Of a stretch of DNA of 64,000 bases, positions 39,651 through 49,309 are shown in pieces. Location: the NCBI GenBank assembly GCA_019828595.1, contig JAHQRK010000008.1:620001-684000 (forward strand), read 5' to 3'. Within the stretch, counting starts at the first letter, position 1. Each line of letters begins with the position of its first letter. The position numbers were made by a program, and so were the translations under genes. The DNA comes from Aphanomyces cochlioides (taxonomy: Eukaryota; Oomycota; Saprolegniomycetes; Saprolegniales; Verrucalvaceae). A model generated the notes under the pieces. It was given only the letters and a program-made list of their open reading frames with translations, did no database searches and was not told the origin of the DNA.

Positions 39651-41415
39651 AGTGAGTATCAATTAGCCGATCAATTTTTATATGAAAGCTCTTTAAAGAG
39701 CGAACCATCTACTTCCGTTTCTAAAGGAAAACGAATGGAACAAGTTCCAGATGTAAACCAAGGCAGTTATCAGTCTGGTATTTTTTTCATTGATGCCGCA
39801 ACGAGTCTTCAAGGGGCTAAATGATTTGCTTCTTTAAAAGATGCTTATATTACGCTACCGTATATCGTCTCAATGAAAAATACTGGTGCTGGTACATTTG
39901 GTGCTATTAACCGTTATTGCACAGCTTTAAAAGCCGGAGTATGGAATATCATTGACTCTATGACCGTAGAGCTCAATGGTCAAACTATCATTACTGAATC
40001 GGATTTCAAACTTTATTGGAATAATCTTCGTGCAATGACTGAATGGAGTACTTCTGACCTCAATAAACACGGTGCTGATGCTTTTATGAGCGCAGATGAT
40101 TGGACTTCTATGTCGTTTTCTGGGGCTTCTTTATCAGGCGATGGATTCACGAACAATTTCACAAATTGCACTGCAACCTTGGGAACAGTTCCAACTGAGG
40201 CATCGTTGAAAGAAAATAATGGATTCATATCTCGTATTTATGGCAATCCGCAACTTACAGCAAACATTGACGCATTAGGAAATGTTACTGGAGGAGTCAA
40301 TGCGTATAATTGGGTTACCCAACGATCTGCGGTAGCATCAACCATTGCGGCTCAAAATGGTAAAGGAGCTGTTGTCCTAAATACTACCCCAGTGGCTGGC
40401 TCTGTTCTTGGTGTATGGCATCATATGTTAAAAAATTCGTCTCGTTGGTCTTCATCCAATTTTCAAAGAATTAGACCTAATTGGAAATCCTCAACTTAAG
40501 CTACGTCTTAAGGTCAATGCTGGTTACTGTGATATTGCAGTTGTTGCTGGTGCTGCTGGTACTGGTAGTCTAACTTTAACCTCTACAACTATGACAAGTG
40601 GTAATACTGTACCAATTATGTTGGCCTCTGCTGCTGCAGGAAATGCTCTTGAAAATTGTAATACTGGAGCAACTACGGTTTGTTTAGCATTTGGTCCACT
40701 TCAGAACAATATCACCACGTTAGCTCAAGCTGGTCAGTTCCTTCCATTCTCGACGGCCCGATTAAATATTCCATATTATGATATTGCTAATCCATTACCG
40801 ATTGTCAGCCATCCTGTAGAGAGTGTGAAATATCTTGATTGTTATGCTCAATATTTCCGAGGAAAAGCTGGCACTGGCGCTTTGCCTTCTGCCCAACAAA
40901 ATAATACATTCAATCTTCAATTATCTGGATCTTGGAAAAATATCAAATACGTTTGCTTACTTCCATTCAGTGAAACATCAAGTGGACACTTCGCGAATGC
41001 GTCGGCTAATGCCGTTGAACAATTCCAAAGCCCATTTGATAGCGCGCCATGGACTTGTCAAGCAGGTAGCTCAATTCGTAGCTTTCAAGTTCAAGTTGGA
41101 AATGATAACGTATTTAGCAAAACATTGGATTACGATTTTGAAGCTTGGAATGCCGAATTTAAGAAACTTGGAGCGATCAATGGTGGTCTTACCCACGAAA
41201 TTTCAAATGGTTTGATTGATTTTCAAAAGTGGCAAACGGTTCAACGTATTATGGTTGCCGATTGCTCTCGTATTACAAATCAAGACGTTCCTCAATCTGT
41301 TATCGTAAGCGGTGTCAATGCTTGCTGTCAAGGTATGAATGCTTTAGTATTTGTTGTATATGAACGAGAGCTTTCTATTGGTCGCTTAACTGGTGAAATT
41401 CATCATTGGACGTAA
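39651..41415 (+). pseudogene. Major capsid protein (double jelly-roll type), lightly frameshifted
   Basis: About 588 codons if read through. N-terminus MSEYQLADQFLYESSLKSEP, then a region typical of Polinton/PLV capsids: YITLPYIVSMKNTGAGTFG, VWNIIDSMTVELNGQTI, FKLYWNNLRAMTEWS, FNLQLSGSWKNIKYVCLLPF, and a C-terminal VFVVYERELSIGRLTGEIHHW. Strand-rich, with the N-terminal half carrying the first barrel and the C-terminal half the second. Two breaks: near 39820-39835 (1 nt missing) and near 40430 (one extra A in a run), both also in the left copy. From 40591 to 41415 the frame is open. Capsid identity rests on gene context plus these motifs; a profile search would decide. Confidence 0.75.
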
Positions 41416-41466
41416 AAAAAAGAAATACCAAGCGACCTTAGAATTGCTGTCTTAATTTTTTTATGT

Positions 41467-43755
41467 TTAATCCTCATCCCTAGGTGCTACTTTTTGTGTG
41501 CGTCGAGCAGGCTTAGATTCAAATGACTTACTAAGTGAATTAATCTGTTCGACCATCTGTCTAACCATGTCTTGCTGATGATCAATACGTTCAAGCGCCT
41601 CCTGTAGTGCCTGATGTAAGAGCGGCACACACGATAGCATATTGACCACGAGTCGCGTATCGCTTGGTAGAGAAAGCACATCTCCATTCGTACATTCGAT
41701 CGTCTCTTCAGGCAATGGTTCATCTGCCGCTGTATACCCTACAACAGTGCTGTATCCGTGCTTGACTAACTCTTGAGCCGCATACCCATAGTCGATCGTA
41801 TCTGGATCTACCGAGTAAGCGCACTGAATAGGACTAATATCGCGCACAAATCGCTCACTGAGATCATTATCAAGTTGAACCACCTGTTGCTTCAGACGCA
41901 TATCCGACAGCACATCGATCTCCTGATTGAACAAGTATTCCTCCGCTTGAGAGAATACTAAAACCTCTATTCGTGAAAACCGTAGCACCCCCTGCTCCGC
42001 TTCCATTCAGGTAGCCAAATCCGCTTGCCGTTGATTGATTTGCTGTTCCATTAACATGCAACGGGCAAGAAGGATTATTTGTATTAATTCCGCAATAACC
42101 ATTGCTTGCTTTAATATAGAAATTGTTACTATTTAATGCTAGATCTTTATATGAACTCGTGCTGTAATCAAAAGCAAATAATGATCCGATTCCAGCTCCA
42201 AAATGCTATGAACTCCGGGTCCAAAATTATTCAATCCGATTGTATTAATGCCATAAGCATGAACGCCTGCATTATTAACAATAAAATCGCCCTGTTGAGT
42301 CAATAACGCATTTTGAGTCCCAACAACAGCAGGTGTTGTCGAAGTATTAGAATACCAAGCGTGTTGTCCGTCTGAAACATACTCTAAAGTATTATTATTA
42401 ACACCAAACATATAACTTGTCGACGTATTATTGGCCTGCGCGAGCACGAGAATGTTATCTGTAGTTGTGCTTGTTCCCAAATCCATTTTATGGCCATTAC
42501 GCGGGATCAACCCACTCAATTGTATTTGTCCGCCTGCCGTGAAGTTATAAGTCGTTGCTGTAGGACCTGTTGTTTGTGGGTTAATGACAAAATTGCCCGA
42601 TCCACTCATACTTAGATTAGTAAAATTACTGCTATTATTGTACATCGTGATCGCATTGCCTAATGATGTGATAGCCAACGCACCTGATACGTTTGAGGTA
42701 CCTCCAATTGTTGCTGTAGCCGAGTTAATCGATGTACCTACATATAGAGGTTTAGTTACAGCGCAACCACCTGCAATTGTACATGCACCGCCTGTAGTAG
42801 AGTTAGTTGCATCATTCGTACCATTAATTGCAAGATTACCACTGGCAGCTAAACTGAGCAACGTATGCCGCCATAGAATCCAATTTCAAATTTATTGCTT
42901 GAACTTCCTGAGCCGGCATATGAGAAACTTAATTCAGCTTGGTTATTCGTTGATAGACCTTGACCAATGCAGATGTAATAATTACCAGAAGTCGCCAGAT
43001 TAGTGTAGAGAGCTGATATAGCACGATTCTGATTCACATCACGTGAGTCTCCGATACACAATGTTCCATAAGAACCTGTATTAGTTGATAAGAACGTATT
43101 ACCGCCAGTCCAAAGCTGCTTAGATATAGCCACACCACCAGCCGTAGTAAGCGATCCACCATTGGTAGAACTGGTTGCATCAGTAGCAAGCTTGATACCA
43201 ATACCACATGCAGTGACGAGCGTACCTAAAGCATTATTAAGCGATGCAGTTGTGTTGTTCAGTTGGATCTTGCCAATCGAATTTACTATACAATTGGAGT
43301 TGTATGTAATATTTCCATTTGAGTTATCCATGATCATCCTAAACGCGCCATTAGCATTATCATAGATATAGAAAATTTGGACCAGCTGTACTACCTCGAA
43401 GACCCATTTCGAATTGCTTAGATACATCATTTGTAAATAGAAGATTGGCGAGATTACCAGCCGATGTCTGAGTGAGATTAAGCAGATTAGACGCACTATC
43501 AGAGAAGGTAGCTCGCTTACTATTGATCGCAGTGCCTACATTCAAAGTATTTGTAATGGACATTGAATTGATTCCAATGACTGAAAGCCCCGAATCTAAG
43601 ATTAGAGCTTTTTTAGCAGCTGCTTGACCAGCGGCTACATTACTGATGTATGAAACTCTTGGATCACTTGTTTTAAGATAATCATCACTGCTGTAATTAG
43701 CTGGATTGTATGTTGAACTATTTTGAATAGGTTTATTAGCTATGAACCAACTCAT
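41467..43755 (-). pseudogene. Virion fibre protein with C-terminal peptidase-S74 chaperone
   Basis: About 760 codons in five frame segments. The start MSWFIANKPIQNSSTYNP is an attachment-like region. The shaft is repetitive and rich in Gly, Ser, Thr and Asn (LTTAGGVAISKQLWTGG; CTIAGGCAVTKPLYVG are related repeat units; SNVSGALAITS). Then comes CGINTNNPSCPLHVNG and the S74 domain with SDMRLKQQVV and GYAAQEL. Such fibres trimerise with help of the chaperone, which then cleaves itself. Breaks lie near 43375, 42865, 42205 and 41957, mostly at short homopolymers. Transcribed divergently from the packaging ATPase; convergent with the capsid gene. Confidence 0.8.
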
Positions 43756-43839
43756 ATTCTCGGGTTTTCAATAGTGTTGAAAGCAAGAAGTATATATTGT
43801 AAAATATATAAAAAAAGATTTTTATCAGTTGTCTAATAA
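43756..43839. promoter_or_regulatory. Divergent promoter region of fibre and packaging ATPase
   Basis: 84 bp, strongly AT-rich with TATATA blocks (GTATATATTGTAAAATATATA). It is the only spacer between the two divergent late-type genes, so it should hold both promoters. Inference from position. Confidence 0.4.
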
Positions 43840-44519
43840 ATGAGCTTAAAAGAATAGAGAACTGGGGCGGTAAATTACCGAAGGCCTATAAAAGTAAGTC
43901 TCACGGTATCAATGAAGATCTAAAAATTCAAAATCTATTCAAAGCGATTATTCTTGGGCCAAGCTACTCAGGAAAAACGAATCTAATTTTTCATATTCTG
44001 AAACACTCACCTCATATTTATAGTCATTTACACATTATAGCAAGAAATCCTGATCAGGAACTATTTAATTACTTGCGAGATAAATTAAAAGACTTTATCA
44101 CTATTTATGATTCAGATAATCCGCCTTCCGTTGATGATATTCCAAATAATGGCTCATTACAATTAGTTATCATAGATGACTACTCAAATGACAAAAAATT
44201 ACAAAAAGACTTATTTAGCCACTTTTTCACTCGCGGAAGACATCATTTGCTATCAACTTGCTTCCTTGCTCATAGTTATTTTGCTACAGACAAGATGATT
44301 CGGTTAAATAGTGAATATGTATTTATTTTGAAAGCGAATAGCAAAAGGGATCTTCAAATGGTATGTAAGGACTTCAATATTCCTGGGGTGGATGAAGATA
44401 AGATGATTAAAGCATACAATAAAGCGACTGAGAGCAAAGGACAATGTCTCTTTGTTGATTCTGTAAATCAAGAACTCAGATATAACTTTGGTAAGAAAAT
44501 TGATCTGAATACACTTTGA
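43840..44519 (+). CDS. A32/FtsK-type genome-packaging ATPase (one apparent 5' frameshift)
   Basis: From ATG 43840 the first codons (MSLK) go out of frame at an A-run near 43850; the rest is open to 44519. It contains ENWGGKLPKAYKS, Walker A ILGPSYSGKTNLIF (about 43953-43994), HIIARNPDQELFNYL, Walker B LQLVIIDDYSND, FFTRGRHHLLSTCFL as the sensor-like strand, and a C-terminal helical region. These match the HerA/FtsK-clade packaging ATPases of Polintons, virophages and large DNA viruses, which pump the genome into capsids. The length (about 226 residues) is normal for the Polinton version. Only one base is needed to make it whole. Confidence 0.85.
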
Positions 44520-44607
44520 TAGGAGCAATCGGAGATTGCCAGTTGCCGAAGGCAACATACTAATTTCAATCAAATAATAAATAACTGGTATAAAATAACA
44601 TAAAAAA

Positions 44608-45496
44608 ATGAGCTCAGGTATTGTTCTCAACGCAACTAATATTGTGAAAAATGGTTTTAACAATACGCTAAGATATTCATTTGGAAATGGCTCAGTTAAT
44701 TTTAGCAATATGCAAATTGCTGTTTCTTCTATTCAATTGTATAATTCTCAATGCAATATTAATTCAACCTTGTATGGAAATAATATCTTCCAAATTATTG
44801 TTCCATATGGCTCCTCCACATCAACTATTTCTATCACTTTACCTAATGGTTATTACAGTTATGCTGATATTCAAAATTATGTAGCTTCTAAATTAATTTC
44901 TGCTGGAGCATATCTGATTGACTCCAATGGTAATAACGTAGTATATGTAAATATTTCTGAGAATTCAACGTATTACGGTTGCCAAATTGATTAATCACCA
45001 ACTCAAACAAGTTTGCCATCTGGTTGGTCGCTACCATCAAGTGGATTATATGCATCAGGATTGCCTACCGGAGGTTATACACCTCAGATTGTGATTCCAA
45101 GTGGATTCAATTTAATCGTTGGTTATCAACTGAACATTCCCATCAAGTCAGCAAACTACTGCTCAAACATTCTTAAGCAGTTTTACACCACAAGTAAATC
45201 CTGTTTCAAGCTATTTAGTTCGTTACAATTTGGTCAATAATCCATACACATCTGTTCCCGATGTTTTAACATCTTTCACATCTCAAAATACAAGTATCGG
45301 AGATTTAATTGATGTTCGATATTCTGAGTACTCTTGGGTTTCGATCTCAGATGGCTCATGACCTTACATAGAAATCGTAATTTGCGATCAGAATTATAAT
45401 ATTGTCAAATTTGAAGATACTCAAATCTTGATTCAGTTGGTTATTAGAGAGAATCGCTCTAGACGTAGGCTAGAGAGACAAGCTCTCAACCCTTAG
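44608..45496 (+). pseudogene. Minor capsid (penton-like) protein, disrupted
   Basis: Starts MSSGIVLNATNIVKNGFNNT and continues with beta-rich sequence (VNFSNMQIAVSSIQLYNSQ; GSSTSTISITLPNGYYSYADIQNYV; SGFNLIVGYQ; YSEYSWVSISDGS; PYIEIVICDQNYNI). The sequence YANIQN/YADIQNYV in a Ser/Thr-rich context and the place next to the ATPase fit the single jelly-roll penton of Polintons and related viruses. In-frame TAA at 44992-44994, a shift near 45130 and a TGA at 45359-45361 interrupt it. About 296 codons in all. Confidence 0.6.
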
Positions 45497-45606
45497 TTTT
45501 AGAGAAAAAGCTAGCGCTTTGCTGTAGGCAGTGCCGTAAGCAAATGCGGTTGCGTCAATACAAGACTGAAGGGAGCTGAACCAAAGTAAAAAAAAATAGA
45601 TTAAAT
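45497..45606. other. Spacer between convergent genes
   Basis: Short, with inverted CTAGAC/AGGCTAGAGAG words near 45458-45500 that could form a terminator hairpin. No gene. Confidence 0.3.
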
Positions 45607-45804
45607 CTAATTTCCATCTCGCTCAATCTGAATCATTGCTTTTTTATGATTGAATGATCTCTCGTGAGAATTTTTATGCCTCACATTCACAGATTCACCA
45701 CACTCGCAAATATATCTGTTTCTTTTATGTGGAAAGAGATGTCGTTTAAGTTGGGCTTCTGTCATTTCTTTAGTCTTCTTTATTATTGCCAGATCAAAAA
45801 CCAT
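45607..45804 (-). CDS. Small C2H3-type zinc-finger protein
   Basis: 65 residues. It contains CECGESVNVRHKNSHERSFNH, a C-x-C-G-x6-H-x3-H-x5-H motif with exactly the spacing found at the C-terminus of the neighbouring GIY-YIG protein. The N-terminal half is Lys/Arg-rich and helical. It probably binds DNA or RNA. It may be a detached or duplicated C-terminal domain of such a nuclease. TATTCTAT (ATAGAATA on the coding strand) lies 8-15 nt upstream of the ATG. Confidence 0.55.
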   Translation of the reverse strand: MVFDLAIIKKTKEMTEAQLKRHLFPHKRNRYICECGESVNVRHKNSHERSFNHKKAMIQIERDGN

Positions 45805-45838
45805 TGTCAGGTATTCTATGTAGATGTATATTTTTTTA

Positions 45839-46450
45839 CTACTGATTATTTACAAAAGATTGGTGTTTTTTAGTTCTAAGATGCGACGCTTTATGACTTT
45901 TTGTGTATTTACCACCGCATTTGCATTCGAATTTTTCTTTTTCTTTTTCTCTGATCATATCTCTGTTAGCAATCCTGTATTTTCTTTTCTTTTTTAGAAT
46001 GTGTTCATTATTTCTCTCTCTATAGTCCTTTTTTTGCTCGGATACTTTGTCTTTGTTCGCATAATAATATTCCTTATTCACTTGAGCTAATTTGTCTTTG
46101 TTATTTCCACGATACACTTTTTTATACTCTTTCTTAGGAATTGGATTAAATGAGTTAACTTTACTAACACATCTTAATTTATTGATCCAAAGAGTTTCAT
46201 AAACCTTCAAATGTTGCTTATCAACGACTTGATATTCTTTAATTGTCATAATTTTAAAGTTTTCAACTCCACATTGTCGCATATAAGAATAAATTGAAAT
46301 ATGATTACTCGTTTTTGAATGGCTACTTTTATGTGATTCTTTATGCTTTTGCCAACGCTTTGATAATCTATCCATCGTCATACCTACATAGCATATTTCG
46401 GATTGAGTATGTACAATTTTATAGATAATGCCAGTTTTGTAATCATTCAT
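45839..46450 (-). CDS. GIY-YIG endonuclease with C-terminal zinc finger
   Basis: 203-residue intact frame. The N-terminal GIY-YIG core reads GIIYKIVHTQ…CYVGMTMDRLSKRWQKH (GIY and YVG strands, catalytic Arg in LSKRW), with YETLWINKL carrying the metal-binding Glu. A long Lys/Glu-rich linker with repeated YRxxN units (YRGNNKDKL; YRERNNEHI; YRIANRDM) leads to the C-terminal CKCGGKYTKSHKASHLRTKKH zinc finger. It cuts DNA; in mobile elements such nucleases can serve homing, recombination or interference with competitors. One of the few undamaged genes. Confidence 0.8.
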   Translation of the reverse strand: MNDYKTGIIYKIVHTQSEICYVGMTMDRLSKRWQKHKESHKSSHSKTSNHISIYSYMRQCGVENFKIMTIKEYQVVDKQHLKVYETLWINKLRCVSKVNSFNPIPKKEYKKVYRGNNKDKLAQVNKEYYYANKDKVSEQKKDYRERNNEHILKKKRKYRIANRDMIREKEKEKFECKCGGKYTKSHKASHLRTKKHQSFVNNQ

Positions 46451-46522
46451 AGTGTATATGCTATAGGCTATATATATGAATTTTAAAGCTTATGATCAAA
46501 CGTAAAAGGGTATTTTTATGCC

Positions 46523-46996
46523 CTACAACTTGAAGCTACCTCCATGTTTCTTTGAACGAACAGCAGCCATACGGTCTTTAGCAGCTTGAGAACCTTTAAA
46601 ACCAATGCCGCTAAGATTACGAATACCTTCTCGCAAGCCAGCTAACTCAGGGTTACTATCAGCGATAGCGTCCCCAACCCCACTTAGAACAGGTTTAATC
46701 ACGCTATTCCAAGCCGTGCTTAAACCACTCTTGATTGAATCCCACAAGGAACCACCTTGATGATGACCTAAATCGTGTTGAATTTCACCGTGAGTAAAAT
46801 CTAATCTAGCGCCTTTACCAGCCTTCTGAGCCGTAACAATTTTGCTATAGTTGGAAGGATGAACTAGCATTGGTGTATCACCGATAAGATCATCTTTTGA
46901 AAACACCACGGTTCCTCCTTTTGATGCCTTTGCAAGCTTACTTTTTGATAATTTTGACGATACATGAACTACTTTATAACCTCCCGTTCCTTTCAT
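46523..46996 (-). CDS. Putative virion core/membrane-active protein (pVI-like)
   Basis: 157-residue intact frame. The N-terminal half has two related units, LSKSKLAKASKGGTVVFSKDDL and VHPSNYSKIVTAQKAGKGARLDFTHGEI, a duplication I associate with Maverick/adintovirus small virion proteins. Then come GGSLWDSIKSGLSTAWNSVI, an amphipathic helix like those of membrane-lytic capsid proteins, and a basic C-terminus (RMAAVRSKKHGGSFKL). Family membership is from memory of pattern, not a search. The role (endosome escape or DNA condensation) is inferred. The upstream region has ATATATTCTATG, the ATAGAATATAT motif on the coding strand. Confidence 0.55.
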   Translation of the reverse strand: MKGTGGYKVVHVSSKLSKSKLAKASKGGTVVFSKDDLIGDTPMLVHPSNYSKIVTAQKAGKGARLDFTHGEIQHDLGHHQGGSLWDSIKSGLSTAWNSVIKPVLSGVGDAIADSNPELAGLREGIRNLSGIGFKGSQAAKDRMAAVRSKKHGGSFKL

Positions 46997-47118
46997 ACTT
47001 CTTTGATTTACACGAATTATATATTCTATGTATTACATAAAATGAAGAAAATAATTATTATATTACTATGATAGGGTCGGAAGCTTATCTTCCGACTACG
47101 TCTACAGATAACCTTTCT

Positions 47119-47331
47119 CTATATTCTTTTAAAGACAAACGTTTTTGCTTTCTCTAATTTCTTTTTTCGCTTATATTCATCAATACTTGGTTCATATCTC
47201 TGAAAACTGGTATTTGGCTCAGTTTTATCTATCACTAAGTTTTCCATTGTTTCAATCAATTTCTCCTCATTTTCCTTAGCCTTCTGATTGTATTTTTTCA
47301 TAAACGGACTTCTAACATTGAATATTTTCAT
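47119..47331 (-). CDS. Small basic protein of unknown function
   Basis: 70 residues (MKIFNVRSPFMKKYNQKAKE…), predominantly charged and helical, ending KAKTFVFKRI. Lies between the pVI-like and the 250-residue protein on the same strand with a 30-nt gap. It may be a coiled-coil accessory protein. No family recognised. Confidence 0.4.
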   Translation of the reverse strand: MKIFNVRSPFMKKYNQKAKENEEKLIETMENLVIDKTEPNTSFQRYEPSIDEYKRKKKLEKAKTFVFKRI

Positions 47332-47361
47332 TTTATTTGATTACAGATAAACTTTTTGTTC

Positions 47362-48114
47362 CTATATTGTGAGCTTCAAAATATCATTAAATTGTTTTTC
47401 ATTTAAAACCCCATTTTGAAATAAGTGAATTGACATCTTCTTTAATTCTGATTTTACTGTTGGACTATCATTTCCTACCTTAAGTTCTCCAATTAGCTTA
47501 TTAAACTCAGCAGCATATTTATCACTATTCGCACGAGGATCTGTAATTGTTTCCTTGAATGAATGAAGTAATTTACAAACTTTCAGCGTATCGTAAAAGA
47601 TTATTTTATCAGCATAATCTAGCTGATTGTAAAGACTATGGTCAATAACTCCATCAAAAATCAGGATTTTGATGATTTGAATTAATTTTTCAGACATTTT
47701 CAATCTTTTGAAACAAGAATTTCCAGATGGATGTCTTAAACTTAGATATCCTTGACCAAGAGCTTTAAGATGAACATATTTAGAACCAAGAGGCCGATAT
47801 AAATATTCTACTAGTATTTCAAAATTATGTATATGTGAAATTCCAGCTCCAACTAAGCCTCTTCCAATTAGTTTTTTGCTTGTAATTAACTTAAATACTT
47901 GTCCTTCCATTTTAACATTTGATTCGTCTTTAACATCAGGTTCGTCTTTAACTGTCATTTGAGTAATGCCTCGTTGGAGAGCATTTAATCGTCTATTTTC
48001 ATCAACAATTTTGTCAATTATTTCTTTTGTAGCAATCCAATCATAATCAGCTACACGCTTATTCTTATTTTTATTGCCACTACCCATAGTAAATAGCTTA
48101 GCTGTTCGCCCCAA
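47362..48114 (-). CDS. Conserved-looking Polinton protein of unknown function (250 aa)
   Basis: Intact frame. N-terminus with basic GNKNKNKR, then DYDWIATKEIIDKIVDENRRL, a central globular part with LIGRGLVGAG and YLYRPLGSKYVHLKALGQGYLS, then LRHPSGN, and a helical C-terminus (FNKLIGELKVGNDS; LFQNGVLNEKQFNDILKL). The LGSKY…GxLSLRxPSG pattern recalls uncharacterised proteins of Polinton-like viruses, but I cannot name the family. It lies between virion and replication genes on the same strand. Its being undamaged suggests it was under constraint until recently. Confidence 0.5.
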   Translation of the reverse strand: MGRTAKLFTMGSGNKNKNKRVADYDWIATKEIIDKIVDENRRLNALQRGITQMTVKDEPDVKDESNVKMEGQVFKLITSKKLIGRGLVGAGISHIHNFEILVEYLYRPLGSKYVHLKALGQGYLSLRHPSGNSCFKRLKMSEKLIQIIKILIFDGVIDHSLYNQLDYADKIIFYDTLKVCKLLHSFKETITDPRANSDKYAAEFNKLIGELKVGNDSPTVKSELKKMSIHLFQNGVLNEKQFNDILKLTI

Positions 48115-48223
48115 ATATACACTCGTATCTTCAGAGCCTGTTAGTAATATCGGAGAAATCTTTCTTGTTCTAAAAAAGTGCCAATTTGATTTGTAAAGTT
48201 GTATAATTTCATCTCTAGCAAGC

Positions 48224-49302
48224 TTATTTGAAAATTCTTAAATTGTTTTGTGTTTCCCATGTTTCATCACCATCAGCCCACCTTACAAGATACTTATATT
48301 TTCCATTCTTGAGCTTTTTGTGATCCAAAATCTTTTCTGCTTCATATATATTGCCTTCGGCAACTGGCAATCTACGATTGCTTCTATCATTTGCTTTCCC
48401 ATTGACATCTGTAGTTTGTGCTTGTACTATTTTAACATCATTAACTGGTTTATAAACAACATGATTGTTCTTTGAACGTAAATGCATCTTTAGACCATCT
48501 AACCCTACAAATTCGTATACTGATTTGGAATATTTTGCACCTTCTTTTTCAAATGGAGTCTTTGGTTTCAATTTGTAACGCACTGTTGAACCAATGGGTA
48601 TGTTATTCAAAACTTGCTTAGCTACATTTTGGTTATGTTCATTTTCAGAAAACACAACTTTTCCATTCATTTCGTTTGGTGTCTTATGAAGAGATGAGTG
48701 TTCTGTGTCATTATAGTTGGTAATTGCATCGTTGAGATGCTTTTGAGTTAGAACATTGGATATACCATTGTCATGCATTTTAGTTAATCTTCCTTTCAAC
48801 GTTCTAATAAAGCGATCTATCTTTACTAAGATAGTATGATCACCAGATTCACCTGCGTAGTGACTTATACGCTCTTTTGTTATCAATTCTTGAACTTGTT
48901 TATTCATGAACTCTGATCCATTGTCTGATGTTAGTGAATGCGTTTTATGTATAGCTATAAATTCGTTTAACGCTTTTTTCACTACTGGTGCAGTTTTGTT
49001 TTTTTAACAGTTTAGCATACCCAATTCGACTGTTAATATTGATTGCAATAAATGTTGGCTTCTTCTTCCAGAATGCTAAATCTATCTGCCATGAATTAGG
49101 ATTATTACTTGAGATTTTAAACTCAGGAAACTTCTTGGTTTGTGTAGAGTGCTGCTGAATTTCAGTTTGCTTTTTGTACCAGTCGCGAACATGTTTTAAT
49201 GTTATAGAACTGTTTATTGCTTTTGCTTTTGTATACAAAGCTTTAGCACTAATAAATCCAGTCTTTGGCCGAAAAATATAGCTGATTAAATAAGTGTTCC
49301 AT
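48224..49302 (-). pseudogene. RVE-type integrase with chromodomain, frameshifted, unusual DD35D core
   Basis: Read from ATG 49302 (MEHLFNQLYF); shift near 49272; then ISAKALYTKAKAINSSITLK and the core with WQIDLAFWKKKPTFIAININ (first Asp), shift at an A7 run near 49008, then TSDNGSEFMNK (second Asp). The third acidic residue lies 35 residues on, where KIDRFIRTLKGRL has Asp instead of the usual Glu. The C-terminal chromodomain reads YEAEKILDHKKLKNGKYKYL-VRWADGDETWE. Polinton integrases insert the linear genome with 6-bp duplications; chromodomains steer insertion to histone marks. About 360 codons. Confidence 0.85.
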
Positions 49303-49309
49303 TATATAC

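Noticed and set aside
44608..45496. Alternative genetic code in the element (in-frame TAA and TGA in the minor capsid gene)
   Set aside because: Different stops appear once each, and the same region also has a frameshift. Intact genes of the element use normal stops.
49000..49020. Programmed -1 frameshift at the A7 run in the integrase
   Set aside because: The downstream frame is +1 relative to the upstream one, so a -1 slip does not join them; an inserted A is simpler.
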